Assembly: GCA_026120035.1 (NCBI GenBank)
Contig: JALRME010000004.1
Span: 1,240,001-1,304,000, forward strand
Reading direction: 5' to 3'
DNA length: 64,000 bases
Origin: Coleophoma eucalyptorum
Lineage: Eukaryota; Ascomycota; Leotiomycetes; Helotiales; Dermateaceae
The position numbers and the translations under genes are program-made. Below, piece by piece: positions 37,601 to 44,109 of the stretch. The notes beneath the pieces are model-generated. The model worked only from the letters and a program-made list of their open reading frames with translations, did not search any database and was not told where the DNA came from. The stretch's first letter is position 1. Each line of letters opens with the position of its first letter.

Positions 37601-40600
37601 AACCTTGCAGCGTATTCGCTTCAACAGAAATTGAGTTTGCAGTTTGTGATGAAGTGAAGACTTCTGGTGTTGAACCAACAGATACTACTGAATTGAGTGA
37701 TAAAGCGGAGCTCGGCGAAATTGCCGGGTTTTGTACAGACGACATTGGTACAGCGCTTGACAAGCTGTTTGTAGTATCTGAGGAAGTTGCTGGACTGTAC
37801 CCTGTTGATATTAATGTCGCGCTTGAAGAGCTACTTGGGGCTACAGAATCGATACTCAAGGAAAGGCTCGATTGTTGGCTTAGCGATGATGCCACAAAAC
37901 TCCAGGCAGACTGGGCAGTTCCCGGAGTTGCTGCAATTGTCGGTATTGAAGATGGCTCAGCGTTATAGTAAGATGATGAGATGGCAGCTCTGTTGACAAC
38001 TGTCGACGATAGCAAAGTAGAAGATGGCATCATAGCTATGCTGTACGACGAGAATCCCAAGGTAAAATTTGACTTCTCGTAGACGACCAAAAAGAACATC
38101 TGATCTCTTTTCCTCATATTATTAGAAATACCACCGCAAATTTCTGTTGGATCATTTGGACAGGCATAAGAGCACATTTCAGGTGTCGTTATATTGCTCT
38201 CAAATCCGTCGGAACAGAAGCAATGGCCAGGCTCAACGCCAGAATAAGGAAAATCAGAACAGGTGTTGAGACAGCCGCCAACTGTCGACGTCGAGTCAGG
38301 ATCTGTATGATCGATAGCATTCACCAATGGACCTCCATCTTGATAGGGATCCTCATAACAGCCAATCTCTACGAATGTGCCATTGTCCGTACGAAGTTCA
38401 AGGACAAGTGTTGGTGATGCTGATACGGATGTGCTTATCATACTGGTTGTAGTGGTCATCTGCGTTGATGTCGTAGAGATTGAGAACTGAGACTGGGCAG
38501 TGTCTGAAGTACTGGGAATTTCCGGTATTGACGAACTACCGGGTATTACACTGTAGGACAAGCTTGTATCGAGTAACGTTACAGAGGCGGAAAATATAGA
38601 AGGTGAAATTGCTGATGCAGTCAAGGAGGCACTTTCAGAGAAAGTAGGAGCACTTAAAAGGGTCGTGCCGCTTATAGATATCACCAAACTCGATTCTGAA
38701 ATGCTAGTAGCAGCTACAGAAGCAGCCAAGAAACTTGATGATGAGCTATTTGAAGGGTTGCAGCTACCATACGCAAGCTGGCATCCGGGGCCACAATAGC
38801 TTAAATCGCCCATACCACAGTATCCATACTGTGAGCAACAATAACCAAGGTCACATATTGCGTTATTAGCAAGTGGTCCGCAGTTTGGCAGAGTTCCTGA
38901 TGGGGTAGCTGATTCACTGGTTGCTCCAGACGCAGTTGAAATACTGAGAGTTTCGGCAACTGTAGACATGGAACCAGGCGCTGCAGAAGTGGAGAGGAAT
39001 TCTAACCCAGATTCATGTGTCGATATGTTGGGTGATGATGTAGCAGCAGTACTTGTGAAAAGGGAGAGGGAGTCGGGTCCAATAGCCGTGACCGTACGGC
39101 TCGCCAAAGCAGATTCTACAGACAATGAGAAACTGCTTGGTATGGAAGGAGTGCTCTCTGTCGTAGATGTGAGCGCAGTCGGCTGTGGGCTGCTTATTGT
39201 ATCAAATGCAGTAAATAATAAGCCCATTCCAGAGCTACCTGAAGATGGATAGATATTGGTTTCTGTGGTTGAATAGGACCCAGCGGCCATAATTGCAGAA
39301 ATTGAAGCAGACGAATATGCACCAGGAGAGCCGCTTGAAGACTCAGCTGGAATAATTGATATGGATGATGTCGGATATACTGCAATAGAACTACTAACAG
39401 ATCCTGAGCTACTTGGCTGTACAGAAGCATCGTATGAGGTTTTTGATGAGGCGGCGGCGGTCGTAGAGAACGAGGAATAACCATCGATTGGGGTGCCAAA
39501 TTGGCTCGAGCTACTTGCAACCCCTGAAGTAGATTGAGAATTTATCGCTGGAATTCCTGAAGGAATTGACAATTCAGAAGTGCTTTGCGCCGCCAGAGGA
39601 ACTAGCGTGGAAATTGAAGGTAGTGAAGCGATAGAGGATGGAGGATAAATGACTGTGGTTGGAGATTGGGCCGAACTTTCAAGGCTTGGTGATGCACTAG
39701 CTGATGATGATACGGGGCCGCTGATCGGGGAAGAAATTGAAGGTACCGATGCTTCGAATGGCGATGAACTGATAGCGCCTTCGGAAGTGAAGGTTGATGT
39801 GTGATATCCTTGTCCTGAAGAGCTTGTTAGAATACTCGCTAAAGGGCCAAAAAGATCTTGCAAACTTGAAACAGAAATGGGAACCCCAGAACTTTCTGGT
39901 GGTATAGCACTACCAAAAGCATTTGGCTGCGATAACGAAATGGAATAAATCATTGAAACGCTGGGCTGGTATTTAGCACTTGTTGTAAACGCAGAATTAG
40001 GTTGTTCTTGATTGAAAGAGCTAGACGATGGCATCTTAGAGAAAACAGAACTGGAAGACGTCTCTATAAGACTTGCAATGGACGTGGTATCTCGCGGGAC
40101 GATATTTAGCGACGTAGTCGACACGCTCGAACTGCTCGTGGTTGGACCAGTCGGGGTTGTTAGGGAGCTGACCAGGCTCCCACTATCTAAAAAAGGCACA
40201 GTACTCGTCGCATAGAACGATGAGATTGCTGATTCTGGCGGCATGGTCAATGTCATACCAGGCTTTGACATTGTGCTGATGCTTCGTGGGTCATATGGTT
40301 CAATATATAGCTCCACTGGTGAACAGGCGCTAGATGCTACAAGGAATAACCACAGGATCCCATCACACATCATCAAAGTTTGAGCGTTATCATACGGCAG
40401 GCTTAGGCTCAGTGAACAGTCGGTATTGAGTACAGCAATGACTGGTTGTAGATTTTGCTGTTGGAAAACATCATTTGTCGACAAGTAGACTGGTTCATTC
40501 CCCGCGCCGTACGTGTCCTGGTTGGAAAGTAAAAGAACTGGATTTCCACGAATATCTGTCACCGTGAACTCTAATTGTCCGTAACTACTGAGGCTGAAGA

Positions 40601-42470
40601 TAAGACTCTGCGACTTAACAGAAGTGAACGACAGCTGGTCATCGCCCACTGGATTAGGATCCCAAAGATACTTTACAGCCGACCCTGCAGCCTCAACCAG
40701 TATAACAAAGTACGGGGGAACCACACATAATGGCAGAGCAGTTGGAATTGATGTGGTAAGTGCAGACTGCGCTAGACTGGCCAAAGAGTTTGTACTCATG
40801 GCTGTTGGCGCCAGACCAGATGACTGTGATTCGGTATATGGAATAACAAAAAGTGTTGCCTTCGTGCACGACCCCTGTCTCAAGCGAACCCATCTGGGTG
40901 AGAGCATTGTAAGAATACCTCCACAGTCAAAAAGGTTGTTCATACTAGAATCAAAGTTTTTAATGCTCAACTCGCATGTGCTCTCAACACTAGCATAATA
41001 GATGCTCATATCAGAAGTGAAAGACGTAAACGGATACATCTGAACGATTGAGTTTCCGATAGAGCCTTTACTGACAGCAGCATACAGTTGTGTAATAATC
41101 CCGTTATAGGAAGCATTCGAGGTAAGATCGTGAGCACCATTGATACCGAAGATGGCAGCTTGTGAGAACAAAGATATGATGTTTAATTGCTCGTAGCCCG
41201 ACCCTACGCTGCTTCCCGCTACATATTGCTCGCCAAGATAACGATCTACCTTACCAGGCTGGCTGACACCTACCTTGAATTGAGTAGGCACCGAAGGACA
41301 ACCTGTACCAGTGACCGAAGGGCTTGAAATAGTCGTCAGAATTAGGGGGGTATATGCTGGAGTGGATGGCATGGGGCTTGTGAAATCAAATGCCGAATTT
41401 GTCAGGGGTTGAGTCGGCAATGCCATGTCTGAACTTGTAACATATTCTGAAGACGCAGCAGCATTGTTCGAAGTAAAGGCAGGTGGTGCTTGTGTCGACG
41501 GAATAGCTCTTGAAGGCGAAAGAATTGGACAGGTCTCAGGAATGATTAACAGTTCCACTCGAGTACAGCCTGTATCTTGCGTCTCAGAGTATAAGAATAG
41601 GGCCGGTACACCATTGCTTGTGCAGTCTTCGAGCAGGTTTGCTCCATCATAAGGAAATGTAAGACGAAGGGAACAGTCGTTCGGATCAACTGATGCAGAG
41701 ATTGGTTGGTATACGTAATCGTGAATGGATTGTTTTGTCGTAAGAAGTACTGACTTAGAACCAGGATGAAGTTCGTCTTGCTCGGCGTACAATACAACAG
41801 CTGAGCCTGACATATCCATAATAGTAAACATCAAATCATCCGCTGCTCCTTCATCAACAGTTCCTAGACTGAAGATAACCGCTTCTGTAGAATCAGAAGT
41901 GAAACTCAAATAATCGCTGTCTTGCCGTACAGGATCGTACAGATACCTCGTTGGATTTGTTCCACCAGCAACTGCAAGCTTGAAGCAGTCTGGAGGAGAG
42001 GGGCAGGTGGAGCTTGGCATCACCGATGATGTGACGGAAGGGAAGGCGATCATCTCGGAGCTGAAAGTTATTGAGCCCGTAACAACCTGTAATGATGAAG
42101 CGCTGAATTTACTTCCAAATGAGGTATTCTCTTCTGCCGTAGTGCTTAAGGCCTCGGTCGTTGCGGGAGATAGAGATATAGTTCCCATAGTGCTCGCTAA
42201 TAATCCCGATGATGCAGCGGCATTCAAGGTCTCCTCAATAGACGAAAAAGAGCTTGATGCGACAGAAAAATCAGCAACTTTGGATGAAGAAATTGGGTAT
42301 TGTGAATTCAGAGTTGACGAGAGAAAGGCAAATGGCGTTGTGGAACAAATCTCAACGGTAACCGTAACGGTTTCAGTCAAAATAACGGCATTTTCCTGTG
42401 TTCTCTGAGCGGCATCGGCGACTGCAAGATAAGTAGCCGCCACACAGAGAGCCCACTTGGCGAAATTCAT
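28611..42470 (-). CDS. giant Ser/Thr-rich secreted protein with chitin-binding and five WSC domains
   Basis: A single uninterrupted frame of 4,619 residues. It opens with a signal peptide (MNFAKWALCVAATYLAVADA). Next come three related N-terminal modules (about 153-312, 385-540, 580-727) with Cys-Pro starts and aromatic/hydrophobic strands, which I think belong to fungal DUF7908. A hevein-type chitin-binding domain follows at about 1196-1238 with the CC..YGYCG core. Five WSC domains lie near 1362-1465, 2962-3078, 3815-3927, 4210-4333 and 4477-4607, each ending in a CPG/CSG...CGG pattern. Everything between is Ser/Thr-rich and expected to be heavily O-mannosylated. The protein ends just after the last WSC (LANGTVVPGP) with no hydrophobic GPI or membrane tail, so it is probably secreted or held to the wall by its lectin-like domains. 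A wall or chitin-associated role is inferred; no close named homolog is recognised. Confidence 0.88.
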   Translation of the reverse strand: MNFAKWALCVAATYLAVADAAQRTQENAVILTETVTVTVEICSTTPFAFLSSTLNSQYPISSSKVADFSVASSSFSSIEETLNAAASSGLLASTMGTISLSPATTEALSTTAEENTSFGSKFSASSLQVVTGSITFSSEMIAFPSVTSSVMPSSTCPSPPDCFKLAVAGGTNPTRYLYDPVRQDSDYLSFTSDSTEAVIFSLGTVDEGAADDLMFTIMDMSGSAVVLYAEQDELHPGSKSVLLTTKQSIHDYVYQPISASVDPNDCSLRLTFPYDGANLLEDCTSNGVPALFLYSETQDTGCTRVELLIIPETCPILSPSRAIPSTQAPPAFTSNNAAASSEYVTSSDMALPTQPLTNSAFDFTSPMPSTPAYTPLILTTISSPSVTGTGCPSVPTQFKVGVSQPGKVDRYLGEQYVAGSSVGSGYEQLNIISLFSQAAIFGINGAHDLTSNASYNGIITQLYAAVSKGSIGNSIVQMYPFTSFTSDMSIYYASVESTCELSIKNFDSSMNNLFDCGGILTMLSPRWVRLRQGSCTKATLFVIPYTESQSSGLAPTAMSTNSLASLAQSALTTSIPTALPLCVVPPYFVILVEAAGSAVKYLWDPNPVGDDQLSFTSVKSQSLIFSLSSYGQLEFTVTDIRGNPVLLLSNQDTYGAGNEPVYLSTNDVFQQQNLQPVIAVLNTDCSLSLSLPYDNAQTLMMCDGILWLFLVASSACSPVELYIEPYDPRSISTMSKPGMTLTMPPESAISSFYATSTVPFLDSGSLVSSLTTPTGPTTSSSSVSTTSLNIVPRDTTSIASLIETSSSSVFSKMPSSSSFNQEQPNSAFTTSAKYQPSVSMIYSISLSQPNAFGSAIPPESSGVPISVSSLQDLFGPLASILTSSSGQGYHTSTFTSEGAISSSPFEASVPSISSPISGPVSSSASASPSLESSAQSPTTVIYPPSSIASLPSISTLVPLAAQSTSELSIPSGIPAINSQSTSGVASSSSQFGTPIDGYSSFSTTAAASSKTSYDASVQPSSSGSVSSSIAVYPTSSISIIPAESSSGSPGAYSSASISAIMAAGSYSTTETNIYPSSGSSGMGLLFTAFDTISSPQPTALTSTTESTPSIPSSFSLSVESALASRTVTAIGPDSLSLFTSTAATSSPNISTHESGLEFLSTSAAPGSMSTVAETLSISTASGATSESATPSGTLPNCGPLANNAICDLGYCCSQYGYCGMGDLSYCGPGCQLAYGSCNPSNSSSSSFLAASVAATSISESSLVISISGTTLLSAPTFSESASLTASAISPSIFSASVTLLDTSLSYSVIPGSSSIPEIPSTSDTAQSQFSISTTSTQMTTTTSMISTSVSASPTLVLELRTDNGTFVEIGCYEDPYQDGGPLVNAIDHTDPDSTSTVGGCLNTCSDFPYSGVEPGHCFCSDGFESNITTPEMCSYACPNDPTEICGGISNNMRKRDQMFFLVVYEKSNFTLGFSSYSIAMMPSSTLLSSTVVNRAAISSSYYNAEPSSIPTIAATPGTAQSAWSFVASSLSQQSSLSLSIDSVAPSSSSSATLISTGYSPATSSDTTNSLSSAVPMSSVQNPAISPSSALSLNSVVSVGSTPEVFTSSQTANSISVEANTLQGSSLVPAVSSSSVASSFPGTSESFVISTETVTSSLASASPSEDIASLDTALSISVGADTPLSPSFVPVSSPAATVLPSTGSPSSLTISATVVSSVFVLASTSEGLTSPLAVGVSSYIPGSASVGIASISATFSFVATGLLTTLGFSSETASSSFAAASSFSRTGSSSEAPLDGTSLSSMFSSMSEVEPTSGSLPTPGIASTSTPSLNYIVYSSAVQSNSNADLYSSTALGVSSFSESTTDTIRSVSSTTVMSGVSFISTSHILASPGASSSATQGLSSSIEQSSSTVLLSPKSESLLSYSADASSAIVADHSTSASQSILSTANFVEISSSASATAINGESSGLRLSTSYGMSTATSSNTFEYAGVQNSTSGGITVGASTVAFSTSSDVIISFTVSETSSFTGPTSGSSPIGSLVSSTSARTTISPGVSSSGYSTIASPRDSSTMALSASWTTFSSGSILSYYSSAEEVSSLVSAPGARSSSFSSVDGLPLSISTFDYLSSHSTFVASAYMATSTPGSFFPSSSLPAGETSMSISSYGPFPSLSNAEGPTSPLISTDGGSTNVLSLPSSSTTSSLSGESTSEASSLGVYQSSSITTSIFSPAPSSLPLSSASTVGTSSGASTFNTPPSIPGGSSSYLMVSTSPSILIFSQTTSIIEFSATLSASSFPGGPLSTPASMDFTVSGGIQSSSSAMLVSSQIPELRLTSTGSSGIPSLSSASLSIETSSTLPTVAMSGASSAPVSSIIGYASLSIADTSTMIAMTIYGGSTSLTITPNSGSSATVLSPAATYSSLITSASSSAAGSSTTPLTTSNYGTSTPGSSVAVTTSSAFGSRLKSSESPTAAIYPSSSSLGISSYTFSIPIASLSVSSSLITGSGSTAADITPRSFSSEVIIYSYSITGASLSTSSSKTTVAAFPSSSDFKDLSYSYFIPGTSSSASSSGTANFGLPTTAISPTISSSRLLVYSSTAPGISTSSSTSEITSYNFSATVSPSSSGYGHTDSPSASGTGTADYASSIAPSFGTISNSGIPTSEPPTTVFSTLSTSGILGYSLSTPGTTPGISTQGATSYSSSIAIFLSSVSSFGITSRDSSVSAVSRSFSNPGVLSYSIATSGISPSPTDSEMMTYSSSTTVISPSASSAGTTGYSLSISAAAPNQLSSEILGYSSSIPDSTQTILTSATTSYISSTAIIPPIAFSSGISSHASSASGGATTLPYSSTLVLMPETTSDLGLTTSLFLNSQSSMVQLSSTVSSSIKGTNSNLATTTSQVETAVSSPNTVASSIYGPTPSLATTISQTTVPMSTSQSLTLLSLGTTELMSTTSTPTFTKPMTTSLYASASTVISVPGYGYLYSGIYADRTYAAHGFVDPSQDVSNIQPYPPNPATQAISNNTIQGCLEICQQYGPDGAVAIINVQYCYCGSANLMDPASSASCQACPGDATECCGGVSGTASNWLVYINSQLIASSASFQFSSTGTMLSSIFGSVPFSSSSIFITSAVTSEYSALASQSLSSSNRGSSISDSSTYTTPVPSLSTSSAIGASSSIYMSTIPMTSIIISSTYASPSESSKSRTSTPLPTSTITSSASTVVSSWLYNLSPSSNYGSTSATVSQTMASISPSLLSSTTSIIYLSVMGSNTQSGSSTSNQASIVASPSSIISSSLSKTSSTSSGLGSTLSTIFDIAPQSPSSSIGLTVLSSGSSPANAPFTFTSGSSSTILSSSSGLGSTLSSAFGMNLQFSSGSTASAATSLSSTYGKTSTFSSLLTSQSPTLSNTITTTTQLPSSSSFGGTTSSSLGATSIESLSSFIFSPTSMAGTSTTSGTSSGTSVTFVSGSSSLSWLDGLIILSTSSAVSSIGSYSFQTSTFLPTANTATLGGSSIPISTGSSSSSQAGGSTSATSFASSTQITPLSSSGATSSSLSQVGAYTSGAGSVILSSNFVEQSSSAQAGLTTTTGTSFSTAAFASLHTSSPLASILSSGSSTTITISSSSPGLAASSFVSSSSTLSTTAAVGTSPISTLASTITSALLSSTLITTTTYSSSSMATSSIMTTTVYSSVIVGTSTSTSFIGTSVSGSVSGPSTPDQGSTAPNSLTNPTSTAGTTSVSASLFSSAIGSSSSGTPSSTEITAATGISSSNQFTALGISSAAQSTGISTSSSQSSSILLASIYQSTSFSFTPSSALVLASSITTLRSPSSSASSYLGYAYVACYVDNTYTMYSQNYDITKDFANPTSSSISSMTIELCIDQCNAIGPSSNGRYVGIHNNICMCGSANLMQATAPNTQCRNVCQGNTAEFCGGPMSNNDWYWSVWSYIGVSIPPNVVSGTVFSSGTIAVSNAGTVFGSSSTGVNTALPSLLSSTNPGYSSISSAISSNPFINPSSSLSGASMPSSSFRSSGTTSPSFSLIGISTIPSSTPVPAGYTTPSSSFDLPRAIAPSSSLGTSILSSSIIVSRAYTSPSVGFIATEATNSSSSSSVLTFSSPSSALTSFKTSSPSFLFGTSVQPSSGWGTNPTISSSLSSSTVFASSSVQTISSAISASSTIFSTALTSGSGQRMTSSNTESPSSTAPLTSTSAKASLVLSSSTSSTSVSPTVFPGTKGYFYFGCWSGIQGGHAPGANLDDSIEPKLGPQNQAYPTPNMTAERCIDQCIYYNRTFATLSEDYCYCANGFFDGFARNTCTDGIFADDTGICITPCSGNTTEICGGYVAAKSYYTVYVTYDPFNGTGTITAANCTRPAANKPTSLSTLLSSARTSLSINLVGSTMSQSTSLLPGITSPRSGLSSASSTATGPTSPRSTGGLSSSTTTTNLIGPGSLASTSSTSQFASTTSPPFRSTSSSSSTRRTSSTRITRSPYNPYQTYSPSILGYDYVGCWQDTTASTTPNSCVFDYMPKYLYQDGPPMVRNLTLESCITTCIKNFSMPIAIMTRGSFCFCGDGFKSGFGNDYYNDDGTVQPLSMADGNCYIPCSGNSSQICGGITQGTTSAASWSTYLKHGYVRLANGTVVPGP
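28650..29040 (-). other. WSC domain 5 of the giant protein
   Basis: Starts GYDYVGCWQDTTAS; contains CITTCIKNFSMPIAIM, FCFCGDGFKSGFG and CSGNSSQICGG. It ends only about 15 residues before the stop codon. Confidence 0.9.
29474..29840 (-). other. WSC domain 4 of the giant protein
   Basis: Starts GYFYFGCWSGIQGG; contains CIDQCIYYNRTFATLSEDY, CYCANGFFDGF and CSGNTTEICGG. Confidence 0.9.
30690..31026 (-). other. WSC domain 3 of the giant protein
   Basis: Starts GYAYVACYVDNTY; contains CIDQCNAIGPSSNGRYVGI, ICMCGSANLMQ and CQGNTAEFCGG. It shares the CGSANLM block with WSC 2, so these two are the closest pair. Confidence 0.88.
33238..33585 (-). other. WSC domain 2 of the giant protein
   Basis: Starts GYGYLYSGIYADRTY, with CLEICQQYGPDGAVAI, YCYCGSANLMDP and CPGDATECCGG. 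The first WSC Cys (normally in GCY/ACY) is replaced by Ile in SGIYAD, and an extra Cys appears in ECCGG, so one disulfide may be rearranged. Confidence 0.85.
33985..35060 (-). repeat. degenerate 57-bp (19-residue) tandem repeat in the giant gene
   Basis: Within the Ser/Thr-rich part (about residues 2470-2828) the sequence falls into 19-residue units of the form xxYSxSxxxxSxSxSSxxx. Examples: LGYSLSTPGTTPGISTQGA, MTYSSSTTVISPSASSAGT, TGYSLSISAAAPNQLSSEI and LGYSSSIPDSTQTILTSAT. The corresponding DNA motif on the plus strand recurs near 34113, 34168, 34226, 34283, 34340, 34397 and 34454. Units are diverged, so the array is old. Confidence 0.75.
38076..38380 (-). other. WSC domain 1 of the giant protein
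   Basis: Starts FVEIGCYEDPYQDGG; contains CLNTCSDFPYSGVEPGHCFC and CPNDPTEICGG, the Cys pattern of the WSC carbohydrate-binding domain. Confidence 0.88.
38757..38885 (-). other. hevein-type chitin-binding domain (CBM18) in the giant protein
   Basis: About 43 residues from NCGPLANNAICD to CQLAYGSCN, with the eight-Cys spacing and the CCSQYGYCG core of the type 1 chitin-binding fold. It sits alone between two Ser/Thr-rich stretches, just before the first WSC domain. Confidence 0.92.
40285..40735 (-). other. N-terminal module 3 (DUF7908-like) of the giant protein
   Basis: Begins LCVVPPYFVILVEAAG and ends CSPVELYIEPYDP. Its core DCSLSLSLPYDNAQTLMMC parallels module 1, which indicates internal duplication. 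Confidence 0.6.
40832..41306 (-). other. N-terminal module 2 (DUF7908-like) of the giant protein
   Basis: Begins GCPSVPTQFKVGVS and ends with a hydrophobic strand ATLFVIPYTES. The most divergent of the three modules; it keeps the paired Cys of CELSIKN...FDCGG. Confidence 0.55.
41527..42010 (-). other. N-terminal module 1 (DUF7908-like) of the giant protein
   Basis: Begins CPSPPDCFKLAVAGG and ends VELLIIPETCP. Contains internal DCSLRLTFPYDGANLLEDC, closely mirrored in module 3. The family name is from memory. Confidence 0.6.
42408..42470 (-). other. signal peptide of the giant protein
   Basis: Residues 1-21: a short basic start, a hydrophobic core (WALCVAATYLAV) and a small-residue cleavage region (ADA|A). 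Routes the product into the secretory pathway. Confidence 0.85.
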
Positions 42471-44109
42471 GACTCTTCCTGAGTGTCCTTCCTTTGGTTG
42501 ACGTTTTCAGTTGAAATTGAAGCAGTGGGGTATTTTGTAGTTAGAAATGAGTGTGATGTTTCGCGAGCGTAGAAAAAGAGCGAATGTTGTGCTTGAAGGT
42601 ATTATGAAGGCGGTCGGCGCGCGCACTTGGAAGTCTGTCAATATACAAGCAGTCCGCATCGCTGGACAGGGAGGAGGGGAATGCGTCCTGTCCTATCTTT
42701 GCAATTCCAGAATGTTGATAATATGCAGAGGCACGAATGAAAAGACTGTCACTCATTCTTGTCGTTGGTTGGCGAGCAAGGAGTTCGTAAATGTCTCATC
42801 TTTGATCACCAATATCTTTCAGTATTCGTGAATCCAAGGCTAGAGAAGAATGATAGGAAGCAGTAACATCTCTATTTACCGCCTGCAAAGTTAAGCGACT
42901 CGAAGCGCGAAGCGGCATTAATTAAATTGAGAAATGAGAATCGCAAAGTGGTGAGACAAAACATATATTGTGCATCTGGGAGAGCACATCTTACTAAAGC
43001 TTTGTAGCTTTTTTTTTAAAAAAAAACTGCCCTTGATAGGGAAATCTTCGATCGCCTCTTACCAACAAAACTACGGCTGGAAAACACTTGGTCTCTCATC
43101 AAGACGAGTTGCCATCTAGGGATGCTGTATGAGCGGTTGCTTGATTTATCCTGCCCATTGTCAACTCGTGGAACGGATGTTCCAGGTTCCAGATCAACCA
43201 CTAAATTCGGAAAGTAAATGAGCATACAGGAGATACCGCCAATCAAGCAAGAGTCATGGTGTGACAACTCGATTTTAAACATATGCCAACGGGAAGATGG
43301 TAGTCGTCGCAAGTCTTAAAAGTCGAGCATGAGTTTTATGCGAGACGTCCTCGCACGAACACAGCTCAAAGGCTCTTTCTCTCCTTGTTTAGTTACAGTG
43401 AGTCCCAGCGTTCACTCCTCTGTCCACAAGCCCCAAAACGTAATAGGGGGGAGGGGGGTGTGATCGGAGAACGACACCAAACCCTTCATTCTTCGATTCT
43501 CAATCGTAAGACCTTCACAGTTCGGATTGGTTATCAAAAAGCTGGAGGCGTCGGTCAGCCTCCCGTCTCTGTGCTGGACAAGGATGACGAGTTAAAGAGA
43601 GCTTCTGCCAGAATCATATTTACACCTAGTAACGAGTAAGGGACGCAGATCTGAACACAGGCCAGGCACGCACGCGACAACCGCCTCTTGCTGGGGATAT
43701 ACAACCCCTTGCCCTCTTCGTGCTACATGATCGAGAAGTATGAGATGACACCAGAGCTGATATCGATGTTTTATGAAACCGTAAAATGATTTGCTACCTT
43801 AACTTCAGTCACTTTTACGCTCTCTCGCTAAAGTGACAGCGTTTACCGCGCCTGATTCCTGGACCGTGAAAAGGATGCTTCAACAGTGAAATGGGAGCAC
43901 TAACTTCTGTTGCCTTCTCTTCTGGAAAGACTAAGGAAATTGGAGCGACTACCAATTTTTTTGTGGTGCAACATTAGTTATTTCTATCATTCGAGCTTGG
44001 TCATTAATTAAAACGTACATTCTTGCTCCTTGACGCCAATACCCCAAAACCAGGCCATAACCATAAATACAACATAGGTAGAATTTCAAATTTGATTTAC
44101 AGAGGATAG
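42471..44109. promoter_or_regulatory. upstream region of the giant gene
   Basis: 1.64 kb between the giant gene's start and the end of the P450 gene, both minus strand. It contains a T9A9 palindromic tract at 43009-43026 and a purine-rich GGGGGGAGGGGGG stretch at about 43446-43458. Short ORFs here have no recognisable relatives. Confidence 0.55.

Noticed and set aside
28611..42470. Many long plus-strand ORFs inside the giant gene, the longest at 37057-37968 (303 codons)
   Set aside because: The long ones (for example 29224, 30301, 31561, 32395, 36271, 37057, 41980) all lie in one frame antisense to the gene. In that register a stop arises only opposite Tyr codons, or His/Gln codons after a T-ending codon, and these are rare in Ser/Thr-rich sequence. 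The ORFs are a by-product of composition.
43385..43639. 84-codon ORF upstream of the giant gene
   Set aside because: No recognisable similarity; lies in promoter-like sequence.
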